The notes beneath the pieces were generated by a model. The model saw only the letters and a program-made list of their open reading frames with translations. It was not told the origin of the DNA and did no database searches. Shown piece by piece: positions 17,814 through 26,794 of a DNA stretch of 64,000 nt (positions within the stretch are counted from its first letter, which is position 1; each line of letters opens with the position of its first letter). Both the position numbers and the translations under genes were made by a program. Source of the stretch: an uncultured bacterium (GTDB lineage Bacteria > Bacillota > Negativicutes > Veillonellales > Veillonellaceae); assembly GCA_905214495.1 (NCBI GenBank), contig CAJMLW010000008.1:1-64000 (forward strand), written 5' to 3'.

Positions 17814-19532
17814 ATGAATTTAGACGGGTTAACCATGTCTGTATTGGCCAGAGAATTAAATGAAAGCCTACAGAGTGGACAAATACAAAAACTTTATCAA
17901 GTAGATAAACACTCATTACTTTTTAAAGTACGTAATGCTAATCAAGACGTAAATCTGATGATAACTGTAGGGGCCAATCCCGCAATATATACATGTAAAC
18001 CTATCCAAGATTTGCCCAAAGAACCTAGTTCATTATGCATGTTTCTTCGCAAACATATAGAGGGCAGCCGTATTACGTCTGTAGAACAAATTAACGGAGA
18101 TCGTATTCTCTGTGTCCATATTGATAAGCTTGAAATGGATGGTTCCATCACATCAACATCGATATATATAGAACTTATGGGGAAATATTCTAACTGTATC
18201 TTTGTGCAAAATGATATAATTTTAGAATCTATTATTCATGTATCACCAATAATGAACAGAGAACGTTCAGTAGGTCCTAAGATGACATATGAATTACCAC
18301 CTAATTCTAATCGTGTATCTTTACTAGATTTTAATGAGGAAGAAATATTAAATCTTCTTACATCCTTTGGATCTGGTACAGTCACTAATACTATACGCTC
18401 TCTCTTTAATGGATTTGGTAAATCACTATTAGATTATGTTCTAACATTATCTAATTTAGATGGCACCGAAGAACTAAAAGCCTTATCAGATGATGCAATT
18501 CAAAAATTATCAAGGGCTCTAGAAAATTTAAAAGAAAAATTATTAAACGCTAATCAATTATATGTCTATAAAAATGAAAATGGTAAAAAATTATATATGC
18601 CATTTCCAATGGAAACGGATTGTACATTAATAGAAACGTATCCAACCATCTCAAAAGCAATAGAACAGTCTATCGCTGACACTGGTTCAATTCATACGGC
18701 TGACAAGGAATTGGAACGTATTATAGCTAATGCTATAAAAAAAGAAGAGTTACGTCACAAAAAGATTAAAGATGAACTAGATGATACTAAAAAGATGGAA
18801 ACCTATAAATTATATGGTGATCTTTTGATGATTAATAGTCATATACAAGCACACTATCAATCTTCTATTGACGTACAAAATTTACTTTCAGAATCAGCAG
18901 AAACTATAACAATTCCCTTAAAACCTGAATTGACCATTGTGGAAAATGGACAATGGTATTACAAACTATATACAAAATTAAAGAATCGGATTATTAGTGG
19001 CCAATACCAACTAGACCAAAGTACGATAAAATTAGAATATTACAGAACAATCTTATACAGTTTATCTTTAGCCACAACTAGAGAATCACTAGAAGAAATA
19101 CGCCATGAATGTATGGATGCAGGCATTATTAAGAAATCTAAAAAACCTCTCTCCTATAAATTGGGAAAATCGAATTACATTCATCTTGAAATCCCAGAAG
19201 GCGAACTTTATATCGGACGAAATAACCAGCAAAATGAATACTTAACTCATCGTTTTGCAAAACCAAATGATCTGTGGTTTCATACACAGGATATTCAAGG
19301 TTCCCATCTTATTTTACGTACGAATCATGAACCTGATGATATGCTCATTTCACAAGTAGCAAAATATGCTGCCTATTTTAGCAAGGCCCGTCATTCATCA
19401 AAGGTTCCTGTAGACTATACATATATAAAAAATATCAAAAAAACACCTAAATCACCGTTAGGATTTGTGATTTTTAACACTCATCAAACAATGATTGTTG
19501 AACCAGAAAAACCACCTATGTATGAGGAATAA
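17814..19532 (+). CDS. rqcH: RqcH/NFACT ribosome-quality-control protein
   Basis: Bacterial homologue of Rqc2. It binds 50S subunits blocked by peptidyl-tRNA and recruits tRNA-Ala for C-terminal alanine tailing, marking stalled chains for degradation. 572 aa: NFACT-N domain with the Asp-Arg pair at 96-97 (equivalent to the DR needed for tailing in B. subtilis RqcH), a helical coiled-coil middle (about 210-430), and an NFACT-R domain at the C-terminus with DLWFHTQD...GSH. Older annotations call the family fibronectin-binding protein. Its own transcription unit on the plus strand; a good -10 TATACT lies at 17771-17776 but no clear -35 was seen. Confidence 0.95.
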   Translation: MNLDGLTMSVLARELNESLQSGQIQKLYQVDKHSLLFKVRNANQDVNLMITVGANPAIYTCKPIQDLPKEPSSLCMFLRKHIEGSRITSVEQINGDRILCVHIDKLEMDGSITSTSIYIELMGKYSNCIFVQNDIILESIIHVSPIMNRERSVGPKMTYELPPNSNRVSLLDFNEEEILNLLTSFGSGTVTNTIRSLFNGFGKSLLDYVLTLSNLDGTEELKALSDDAIQKLSRALENLKEKLLNANQLYVYKNENGKKLYMPFPMETDCTLIETYPTISKAIEQSIADTGSIHTADKELERIIANAIKKEELRHKKIKDELDDTKKMETYKLYGDLLMINSHIQAHYQSSIDVQNLLSESAETITIPLKPELTIVENGQWYYKLYTKLKNRIISGQYQLDQSTIKLEYYRTILYSLSLATTRESLEEIRHECMDAGIIKKSKKPLSYKLGKSNYIHLEIPEGELYIGRNNQQNEYLTHRFAKPNDLWFHTQDIQGSHLILRTNHEPDDMLISQVAKYAAYFSKARHSSKVPVDYTYIKNIKKTPKSPLGFVIFNTHQTMIVEPEKPPMYEE

Positions 19533-19533
19533 C

Positions 19534-19565
19534 AAAACCCCCGATAGATACCTATCGGGGGTTTT
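19534..19565 (+). terminator. Bidirectional terminator between rqcH and the rsmD-coaD operon
   Basis: Perfect 14-bp stem (19534-19547 with 19552-19565) with five G-C pairs, a 4-nt loop and T/A runs on both sides. It begins 2 nt after the rqcH stop and lies 41 nt past the end of the convergent minus-strand operon, so it can serve both. Confidence 0.9.
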
Positions 19566-19605
19566 CTCTGCAATCATTAGCATTATCTGTACTGATTACA
19601 ATATA

Positions 19606-20070
19606 TTATTGATTTTCAGCTTTTTGTTCACTTTGTTGCAAGCTTTCGCGGTTTTGACGAAGGCTTTCCAACGTTTTTTCTAAATTGTTTTCTACATATT
19701 TCAATACATCACCAGCATATTGAATAGAGCTAGATTTTAACTCTTCAGAAGATTGGTTTGCAGCATTAATAATTTGATTAGCTTGTTCTTGTGCTTGCTT
19801 AACAAGTTCACTTTCAGCAGTCAATTTAGCAATGTAATCTTTGGCTTGATCGATTAATGTTTCAGCTTGACGTTGAGCATCAGCCAATACTTTATCTTTT
19901 TCGGCCACAATACGACGAGATTCATCGAGCTCAAGTGGTAAAGATTCTTGAATTGCATCGATAATACGCATAATTTCATCTTCTTCAACCATACGTTTTG
20001 TAGTCATAGGAATACGGCTGCTAGATTCAATAAGAACCTCTAAATCTTCAAGTAATTTTTCTGTTTTCAT
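19606..20070 (-). CDS. Coiled-coil protein of unknown function downstream of coaD
   Basis: 154-aa acidic, almost wholly helical protein without signal peptide or membrane helix. From about residue 55 to the end it is a long amphipathic coiled coil rich in Glu, Gln, Ala and Lys, resembling the stalk-like helices of ATP synthase b/H-type subunits and DivIVA-like proteins. I do not recognise an orthologous family with certainty. The ATG at 20070 has AGGAG 8 nt upstream. Third gene of rsmD-coaD-this; the neighbour relation suggests a conserved but uncharacterised housekeeping role. Confidence 0.85.
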   Translation of the reverse strand: MKTEKLLEDLEVLIESSSRIPMTTKRMVEEDEIMRIIDAIQESLPLELDESRRIVAEKDKVLADAQRQAETLIDQAKDYIAKLTAESELVKQAQEQANQIINAANQSSEELKSSSIQYAGDVLKYVENNLEKTLESLRQNRESLQQSEQKAENQ

Positions 20071-20084
20071 ACAATTCACTCCTA

Positions 20085-20576
20085 TTATTTATTACCATCG
20101 ATGTTAAAACGTTTTTCTAATTTTATCTTTACATCGTCAGGAACAAGTCCATCTAACTTACCACCAAATTTAGCTAACTCACGAATCCCTGTTGAGCTTA
20201 CAAAAGAATATTTATTATTGGTCATAATAAACACTGTTTCAATATCATCATCCAAGTATTTTGCAAATAGAGCACGTTGAAATTCATATTCAAAATCACT
20301 AAGAGCTCTAAGTCCACGAATAATAATACTTGCATGTTTCGATTTAACATAATCGATAAGCAATCCACCTGTACAGTCGATTTCTACATTAGGAATATGC
20401 TTAACCGCATCGCGAATCATCTCAACGCGTTCTTCCATAGTAAACAATGAATTCTTATTAGGATTTGAACTTACAGCGATAATCAACTTGTCTACGAGAC
20501 GACTACCGCGCTCAAAAATGTCAACGTGACCATTTGTAACGGGGTCAAAACTTCCTGGGCAAACTCCTATCCGCAA
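20085..20576 (-). CDS. coaD: Phosphopantetheine adenylyltransferase
   Basis: Transfers AMP from ATP to 4'-phosphopantetheine, the penultimate step of coenzyme A synthesis. Nucleotidyltransferase motif PGSFDPVTNGH (the HxGH equivalent is TNGH) at the N-terminus, and the C-terminal SSTGIRELA. The best start is TTG 20576, with AAGGAG 8 nt upstream, giving 163 aa, as in characterised CoaD proteins; the GTG six codons earlier is too close to that SD. Confidence 0.95.
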   Translation of the reverse strand: MRIGVCPGSFDPVTNGHVDIFERGSRLVDKLIIAVSSNPNKNSLFTMEERVEMIRDAVKHIPNVEIDCTGGLLIDYVKSKHASIIIRGLRALSDFEYEFQRALFAKYLDDDIETVFIMTNNKYSFVSSTGIRELAKFGGKLDGLVPDDVKIKLEKRFNIDGNK

Positions 20577-20580
20577 GGGT

Positions 20581-21132
20581 CTAACTCCTTTCACTATGTT
20601 TCACAAAGTATGAAACAAGGGTGTAACCAAATTTTTGTTCCTTTATACATTCCCATTCCTGTGGCATGGTGAAAGCCTCATCTTTATGATGTTCCAAGAC
20701 TAAAACACCATCATCAGCTAATGCATCATGAGCCACAACAAAATCAATAGTCTCTTGTATAAAGCCATTTTCATATGGTGGATCAGAAAAAATATAATCG
20801 AACTGCTGGTCACCTATAAAATGTTTCAATTGTGAAAGTTTCTTAGGTATGATTTGAATTCGATCCAACACACGACAATGTTCCGCATTCTCTCGAATTA
20901 ATTTACCAGTGCGATAATCAACAGCAATCGCTGATTTAGCTCCACGACTGAGCGCTTCAATGGCAACTGCACCAGTACCAGAAAATAAATCTAACACACG
21001 AGTACCATATATACCGCGATGCGCTAATACGTTGAAGATACTTTCACGAACACGATCCAAGGTGGGACGTGTATCCATCCCCTTCGGAGCTTTTATAGTA
21101 TGGCCCTTTGCAGTGCCTCCAATAATTCGCAT
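20581..21132 (-). CDS. rsmD: 16S rRNA (guanine-966-N2)-methyltransferase RsmD
   Basis: Methylates G966 of 16S rRNA. 183 aa: RIIGGTAKGH at the N-terminus, GTRPTxxRVRES-like segment, SAM-binding DLFSGTGAV, and catalytic SDPPYE. rsmD-coaD is a common bacterial pair; the stop lies 4 bp before the coaD start. Confidence 0.96.
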   Translation of the reverse strand: MRIIGGTAKGHTIKAPKGMDTRPTLDRVRESIFNVLAHRGIYGTRVLDLFSGTGAVAIEALSRGAKSAIAVDYRTGKLIRENAEHCRVLDRIQIIPKKLSQLKHFIGDQQFDYIFSDPPYENGFIQETIDFVVAHDALADDGVLVLEHHKDEAFTMPQEWECIKEQKFGYTLVSYFVKHSERS

Positions 21133-21186
21133 ACAATCCTCACTAGATTATACTCATTAATTATAGTATATAAATACCTAAAATAA

Positions 21187-21212
21187 AAGTATCTTTTACA
21201 ATTATGATACTT
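21187..21212 (-). terminator. Weak terminator overlapping the gpsA stop
   Basis: A 7-bp stem (21187-21193 with 21206-21212) with a 12-nt loop that contains the gpsA stop codon, followed on the minus strand by TTATTTTA. Short and AT-rich. Confidence 0.35.
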
Positions 21213-22200
21213 CGATTTTACTATCTCGGCCCATCAATTCTTGCAATGCTAATTGAGGGGACTTCTCTTCATATAATACCTCATATAGTGATTGTGTGAT
21301 AGGCATTTCTACATGGTGTTTTATGGCCATATCACGAATAATAGATGTTGCAAAAAAGCCTTCTACCACCATATTCGTATGATTCATAATGTAGTCCATT
21401 GTTTTACCATCTGCTAGCTGTTGTCCTGCAGCACGGTTACGACTATGCTGGCTCATACAAGTGGCGATTAAATCCCCCATACCAGCTAAGCCTGCATACG
21501 TTTCTTTTCTTGCACCGAGTGCTAAACCAAATCGAGTCATTTCATGTAGGCCACGAGTTAGTAATAAAGCCTTACAATTATCTCCAAGAGACAATCCATC
21601 AACGATACCAGCAGCCAAGGCTATTATATTTTTAGTAGCTCCCGCTAATTCGACACCAATATAATCATCACTCGTATATATACGAAATTCTTTGCTGTGT
21701 AATGCTTGTTGTACCTTTTTACCGATGTCCATAGATGTCGTACCTACTACGGCAGCAGCTGGTAAGTTTCTACCGATTTCCTCTGCGTGATTAGGACCGG
21801 ATAAAACAGTTAAATAACATCCGACAGAGGATAATTCCTCCTTCATGACTGTAGTCAATAACTTACCACTTTCCCGTTCTACACCTTTAGAGCATAACAC
21901 GTATATTTGATCTTTGTGAGCATATCTTTTTAAATTCTGTAAAGCTGTGCGCACATGAATAGACGGTGTAACAATCAGTACGATATCAGCCTGTTCAATT
22001 GATGTTTGTAAATCAGAACTAATAATTAGTTCATCAGGCAATATTACACCAGCTAAATATGACTTATTTTCTTTGTACTTAATAAGTTCATCTTTAAACT
22101 CTGCGCGTCTACAATATAAGGTTGTATCATTTCCAGCCATTACAGATTTAATAGCGAGAGCTGTCCCCCAACTACCAGATCCGACGATGCAAACTTTCAT
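21202..22200 (-). CDS. gpsA: Glycerol-3-phosphate dehydrogenase [NAD(P)+]
   Basis: Reduces dihydroxyacetone phosphate to sn-glycerol 3-phosphate for phospholipid synthesis. 332 aa: NAD-binding GSGSWGTA at the N-terminus, CSKG with LSGPNHAEE, and the catalytic-Lys segment GATKNIIALAAG. Starts 1 bp after plsY; together they make and first-acylate glycerol 3-phosphate. Confidence 0.97.
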   Translation of the reverse strand: MKVCIVGSGSWGTALAIKSVMAGNDTTLYCRRAEFKDELIKYKENKSYLAGVILPDELIISSDLQTSIEQADIVLIVTPSIHVRTALQNLKRYAHKDQIYVLCSKGVERESGKLLTTVMKEELSSVGCYLTVLSGPNHAEEIGRNLPAAAVVGTTSMDIGKKVQQALHSKEFRIYTSDDYIGVELAGATKNIIALAAGIVDGLSLGDNCKALLLTRGLHEMTRFGLALGARKETYAGLAGMGDLIATCMSQHSRNRAAGQQLADGKTMDYIMNHTNMVVEGFFATSIIRDMAIKHHVEMPITQSLYEVLYEEKSPQLALQELMGRDSKIEVS

Positions 22201-22201
22201 A

Positions 22202-22816
22202 TTACTCTCCTTTTTTGACGCGTTCTACCTTTAATTCTTTACCTGCTAGTAAACGAGATATATTTTCTCGATGACGTATAATAACAAATAATGCAGCTAG
22301 CGCACCAAATCCTACAAACCACCAGGATTCACCCATTACATACATCAATATAGGAACAAGCGCAGCAGCTACTATAGAACCTAGAGAGACTAATTTAGTG
22401 AAATATACAATGATGCCCCAAATAGCAAAACAAATAACTGCAACTATTGGAGATAATGCAATGAGTACCCCCAAACCAGTTGCAACACCACGTCCACCTT
22501 TAAAGCCAAGAAATACTGACCAATTGTGTCCAACCATGGCCAAAATGCCACCTAGAATCATATACATGGGATTTAAATGGAAAAACAAAAATACCCCAAT
22601 GGCACCCTTTAATGCGTCACAGAAAAATACAGGAAGCGCTGCCTTTAAACCAATAACACGATATGTATTTGTAGCACCTATATTGTTTGATCCATATAGA
22701 CGGACATCTGTATTGAAAAATAATTTACCAATAATGAGTCCGCTAGGAATTGAACCGATTACATAGGCTAATAACGCATACCCTATAATAGGCATAAAAT
22801 CATTCACAACTTTCAC
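22202..22816 (-). CDS. plsY: Acyl-phosphate:glycerol-3-phosphate acyltransferase PlsY
   Basis: Integral membrane enzyme that acylates glycerol 3-phosphate at position 1 from acyl-phosphate. 204 aa with five to six hydrophobic helices and the three family motifs: GSIPSG near 21, GSNNIGATN near 43 and GFKGGRGVATG near 105. Middle gene of der-plsY-gpsA. It needs an acyl-phosphate donor (PlsX), which is not in this window; plsC, the next step, is 3.5 kb away. Confidence 0.96.
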   Translation of the reverse strand: MKVVNDFMPIIGYALLAYVIGSIPSGLIIGKLFFNTDVRLYGSNNIGATNTYRVIGLKAALPVFFCDALKGAIGVFLFFHLNPMYMILGGILAMVGHNWSVFLGFKGGRGVATGLGVLIALSPIVAVICFAIWGIIVYFTKLVSLGSIVAAALVPILMYVMGESWWFVGFGALAALFVIIRHRENISRLLAGKELKVERVKKGE

Positions 22817-22834
22817 CCTTACCCTTTGTACTTA

Positions 22835-24169
22835 TTACTCTTCATCTTCACGTTTTTTACCGCGAAGGATTAATCGAATTGGAGTACCTTCGAAACCAAA
22901 ACTTTCACGTAAACGATTTTCCAAAAAGCGCATATACGAGAAATGAATTAATTCGGGTTCATTTACAAATAGGATAAATGTTGGAGGCTTAACACTGGCT
23001 TGTGTCATATAGTAAATTTTTGGAATTCTGCCATTACGGGATGGAACTGGATTTACAGTTTGAGCATCTTGTAGTAATTGATTTAATGTACCAGTAGAAA
23101 CACGACGATATTGTTGTTCTGATACGAATTTAAGCATATCAGCTAAACGATGAATACGTTGTTTTGTCAATGCAGAAGCAAATAGAATTGGTGCAAATTG
23201 CAAGAATCCTAATTCATCATAAATATCTTCAGTGTATCTCAATGTAGTTTTATCATCTTTTTCTACAAGATCCCACTTATTAACTACAATGATAACACCC
23301 TTGCCAGCTTCATACGCATAACCGGCAATTTTTTTATCTTGCTCTGTAACGCCATCAACGCCATCTAATACAAGTACAACAATATCAGAGCGATCAACGG
23401 AACGAAGAGAGCGAACAATGCTGTACCGTTCAACAGCTTCATCAATCTTGGATTTACGTCTCATCCCTGCCGTATCGATAAGTACGAATTTTTGATCACC
23501 ATGTGTCCAATGCGTATCAATGGAATCACGAGTAGTGCCAGCTACATCGGAAACTATAACGCGATCTTGTCCTAATAGTGCATTGGTCAATGATGATTTA
23601 CCTACATTAGGTCTACCGATGATGGCCACATGAATGGTATCTTCCTCATCTACATTAGTTCCTACCGGGGGGAAATGTTTAACCGTATCATCTAATAAAT
23701 CACCTAGATTCATTAAATTCTTTGCAGAAATGCCAATTGGATCACCAAGTCCCAAATTATAAAACTCATAAATATTAGGTTCTTGATTTACACTGTCAAT
23801 TTTATTCACTACAAGAACTACTGGTTTTCCACTAGTACGTAAAATATTGGCCACTTCTTCATCAGCTGGAACAATACCTTGCTTGCCATCAACCACAAAG
23901 AGGATTACATCAGCTTCTTCAATAGCAAGTTCAGCTTGTAAACGCATCATTTTAGGAATGACATGACTATTCTCTGTTACGAACTCGATACCACCTGTAT
24001 CAATCATTGTAAACTCACGATTAAGCCATTCTGCATCGAAGTAAATTCTATCTCGTGTAACTCCAGGTATATCCTCGACGATAGAAATTCGTTTATTAAC
24101 AATGGCATTAAATAATGTAGATTTACCTACATTTGGACGACCAACTACGGCCACTAATGGTTTTGCCAT
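22835..24169 (-). CDS. der: Ribosome biogenesis GTPase Der
   Basis: Double-GTPase that helps assemble the 50S subunit. 444 aa: two G domains in tandem, each with GRPNVGKS, DTAG or DTGG, and NKxD (NKID in the first, NKWD in the second), then a C-terminal KH-like domain. ATG 24169 follows GAGGTGAAAGT; a 10-codon extension lacks an RBS. First gene of der-plsY-gpsA. Confidence 0.97.
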   Translation of the reverse strand: MAKPLVAVVGRPNVGKSTLFNAIVNKRISIVEDIPGVTRDRIYFDAEWLNREFTMIDTGGIEFVTENSHVIPKMMRLQAELAIEEADVILFVVDGKQGIVPADEEVANILRTSGKPVVLVVNKIDSVNQEPNIYEFYNLGLGDPIGISAKNLMNLGDLLDDTVKHFPPVGTNVDEEDTIHVAIIGRPNVGKSSLTNALLGQDRVIVSDVAGTTRDSIDTHWTHGDQKFVLIDTAGMRRKSKIDEAVERYSIVRSLRSVDRSDIVVLVLDGVDGVTEQDKKIAGYAYEAGKGVIIVVNKWDLVEKDDKTTLRYTEDIYDELGFLQFAPILFASALTKQRIHRLADMLKFVSEQQYRRVSTGTLNQLLQDAQTVNPVPSRNGRIPKIYYMTQASVKPPTFILFVNEPELIHFSYMRFLENRLRESFGFEGTPIRLILRGKKREDEE

Positions 24170-24205
24170 ACTTTCACCTCTTTTATTATCTATATACATT
24201 AATTC

Positions 24206-24235
24206 ATTTTATCATATTAAAGGGAATGTACGCAA
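24206..24235 (-). promoter_or_regulatory. Putative der promoter next to the ispH-rpsA terminator
   Basis: Minus strand: TTGCGT (24230-24235), 18-bp spacer, TAAAAT (24206-24211). The -35 starts in the T-tract of the upstream terminator. Both hexamers are imperfect. Confidence 0.45.
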
Positions 24236-24267
24236 AAAGGCTAATCAAGGAAAACCTTGATTAGCCT
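24234..24267 (-). terminator. Terminator after ispH-rpsA
   Basis: Perfect 13-bp stem (24238-24250 with 24255-24267), 4-nt loop, T-tract on the minus strand, 17 nt past the stop. Confidence 0.9.
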
Positions 24268-24284
24268 CATTAAAAGATTCTGAA

Positions 24285-26183
24285 TTATTCAGCGTCTTCT
24301 TCTGTTTCTTTTGCTTCCATCAACTCAGTCAAAGCCAAGCCCAATTTCTTTTCATCTTTGTTAAGAGAAATGATTTTAACTTCAACTTCTTGACCACGGT
24401 TCAAGTAATTTTCAACTTTCGCATTACGTTGTTTTGTAATTTGAGAAATGTGAAGTAAACCTTGAATATCATCGTTAACAGCTACAAATGCACCGTAAGC
24501 TACCAAACGAACAACTTTACCAGTGATTACATCACCAACGTGTAAAGTTTCTTCAGCAACATCCCATGGGCTCTTAGTTAAAGCTTTCAAGGACAAGGAT
24601 AATTTGTTGCTTTCAGGGTCAAAAGATTGCAATTTAACTTCGATTTCTTGGCCAACGGAAAGAACATCTTCCACTTTTTTAATTTTTTGCCAAGAAATAT
24701 CAGAAATATGAAGTAAACCTTCAATACCACCGATATCTACGAATGCACCATAAGGCATGATTTTACGAACAATACCTTTATAGTTTTCACCAACGTTGAT
24801 ATTTTTCAATGCTTCAGCTAATTTTGCTTGACGTTCCACTTCAAGTACTGCACGGCGGGAAAGAACCAAACGGTTTTTCTTTTCGTCGATTTCAAGAACT
24901 TTTGCTTCGAATTCATTACCAACCAAGTTGTCCAAAGATTTTACGAAATGCACATCACCTTGGGACAATGGAATGAAACCACGAAGGGATTTTACTGTTA
25001 CCACCAAGCCAGCTGGGATAGCATCGATACCTTTACATACGATAGGTTCGTCTTTTTCTTGAGCTTCGATAACATATTGCCAATCTTCATCTTTAGCCAA
25101 ACGAGTCATGGAAAGATAAATAGGATTATCTTCTTTGATGTGGTTCATGATAACTGCTTTAATTTCATCACCATTTTTTAACACATCTTTGGCAGAGTTT
25201 GGTGCTGGATAAGAAATTTCAGTTCTATTCAAAATTGCTTCAGTTTTGTAGCCAAAAGATACCCATGCGCGTTCATCTTCAACTTGTACTACTTGACCTT
25301 CTACAACGTTTCCTTTCTTAAATTCTTCTTGACCTTCTGCTGCTAATAATTCTGCAAAATCTTTCATTGTCTCAATGACCTCCTTAATAATCCAGTCGGG
25401 AGTCGATGCTCCTGCTGTTACTCCTACCGTCTGTACTCGGTTAAACCATTCCAGTTGTAATTCAGTAGAAGTTTCAATGTGATATGTCGTACATCCAACG
25501 TCTCGACAAACCTCTGCCAATCGGTTCGTATTGCCGCTGTTCTTACCACCTATCACAATCATAAGATCTACGTTACGAGCTAATTCAACGGCAGAATTCT
25601 GACGTTCCTGAGTTGCATTGCATATCGTTTTGAAAATCTTAAGATTCTTAGATTTTTTCTCTAATATCTCTATTATACTGTTAAATTTGAATTGTGAAAA
25701 GGTCGTTTGAACAACTACACCCATTTTTTCAACAACTTGTAGATTTTGGGCGGAATCTTCATCTTCGATGATTATTCCCTTATTATTGGCCCATAAATTA
25801 ATGCTTTTAACCTCAGGATGGTTTTTTTCGCCTAATATAACTAGTGTCATGCCATCTTCAATAACAGATTTAGCATCTTGTTGAGCTTTTTTCACATGTG
25901 GGCATGTAGCATCTACAATGGCTAGACCTTTTTCTTCAGCCTCTTCATAAATGGCAGGTCCTACACCATGAGAACGAATAATCATTGTGCCTTCATCGAT
26001 ATCAGATACTTCTTGGATGGGGCTAACCCCTTTACTTTCAAGACGATTCACGACTTGAGGATTATGAATAATGGGACCTAATGTATAGCTTTTCCCCTTA
26101 CCATTAGCAGCTTCATTGGCCATTTCAACAGCACGTTTTACACCATAACAAAAGCCATGATTTTCAGCTAAAATTATTTCCAT
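24285..26183 (-). CDS. ispH: Fusion of HMB-PP reductase (IspH) and ribosomal protein S1
   Basis: Residues 1-280 are a full IspH, the last enzyme of the MEP isoprenoid pathway, with the three [4Fe-4S] cysteines Cys12, Cys94 and Cys188 and the HGVGP and TPDW motifs. Residues from about 291 to 632 carry four S1 (OB-fold) repeats of ribosomal protein S1, the mRNA-binding protein of the 30S subunit; the last two hold clean GAFVDIGGIEGLLHIS-type motifs. The reading frame is continuous across the junction. This fusion is known from Clostridia and Negativicutes. It overlaps plsC by 10 bp. Confidence 0.96.
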   Translation of the reverse strand: MEIILAENHGFCYGVKRAVEMANEAANGKGKSYTLGPIIHNPQVVNRLESKGVSPIQEVSDIDEGTMIIRSHGVGPAIYEEAEEKGLAIVDATCPHVKKAQQDAKSVIEDGMTLVILGEKNHPEVKSINLWANNKGIIIEDEDSAQNLQVVEKMGVVVQTTFSQFKFNSIIEILEKKSKNLKIFKTICNATQERQNSAVELARNVDLMIVIGGKNSGNTNRLAEVCRDVGCTTYHIETSTELQLEWFNRVQTVGVTAGASTPDWIIKEVIETMKDFAELLAAEGQEEFKKGNVVEGQVVQVEDERAWVSFGYKTEAILNRTEISYPAPNSAKDVLKNGDEIKAVIMNHIKEDNPIYLSMTRLAKDEDWQYVIEAQEKDEPIVCKGIDAIPAGLVVTVKSLRGFIPLSQGDVHFVKSLDNLVGNEFEAKVLEIDEKKNRLVLSRRAVLEVERQAKLAEALKNINVGENYKGIVRKIMPYGAFVDIGGIEGLLHISDISWQKIKKVEDVLSVGQEIEVKLQSFDPESNKLSLSLKALTKSPWDVAEETLHVGDVITGKVVRLVAYGAFVAVNDDIQGLLHISQITKQRNAKVENYLNRGQEVEVKIISLNKDEKKLGLALTELMEAKETEEDAE

Positions 26184-26794
26184 AACGTCTCCTCTATGCG
26201 ATTTTCATGATAGGAATCAATCATGCGTTGAATTTCACCCTTTACGCGATCATTAACCTCTTTGATAGCCTCAGGTGTCGGTTTAGCTTTACTAACAGGT
26301 ACCTGTTTACCAATGATGCACGCCACTTGGTTTCTCTTCATATCATGAGAGCCGATAATGGCAACTGGGGTAATACCAATTCCTGTACGCAATGCAATGG
26401 ATGCGGCCCCATCGTGAAAGCGTCCTAATTTACCATTCTTTTGACGATTACCTTCTGCAAAAATACCTAATACTTTATTATTCTTTAATAGTCCTAAAGC
26501 ATGACGAATTGCTATCTTATCTATAGCTCCACGGTTTAAAGGAAATGCACCAAGCCAGGTACAAAAGAATCTTGAAATTGGATTTACAAATAATTCCTGT
26601 TTTGCCATAAAGTGTACATGTCTTGGCAATGCATATCCACAAATAGGTGGATCGTTATTACTTAAATGATTTGGCACCACAATAACTGGGCCTTCCATAG
26701 GGAAATTATCGCGACCATATACCTTTAATCCAAAGCCGACCTTATAGCGCAACCAAAAGGCAGTTCGCCAAAGCCATGTAGAAAATTTGTTCAT
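26174..26794 (-). CDS. plsC: 1-acyl-sn-glycerol-3-phosphate acyltransferase
   Basis: Second acylation of phosphatidic acid synthesis at the inner membrane. 206 aa, short like other Firmicute PlsC. The HX4D motif is NHLSNNDP (His43, Asp48); the second motif is FAEGNRQ, a variant of FPEGTR. One N-terminal hydrophobic stretch. It starts 1 bp after cmk and overlaps ispH-rpsA; cmk-plsC-ispH/rpsA is a typical clostridial order. Confidence 0.94.
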   Translation of the reverse strand: MNKFSTWLWRTAFWLRYKVGFGLKVYGRDNFPMEGPVIVVPNHLSNNDPPICGYALPRHVHFMAKQELFVNPISRFFCTWLGAFPLNRGAIDKIAIRHALGLLKNNKVLGIFAEGNRQKNGKLGRFHDGAASIALRTGIGITPVAIIGSHDMKRNQVACIIGKQVPVSKAKPTPEAIKEVNDRVKGEIQRMIDSYHENRIEETLWK

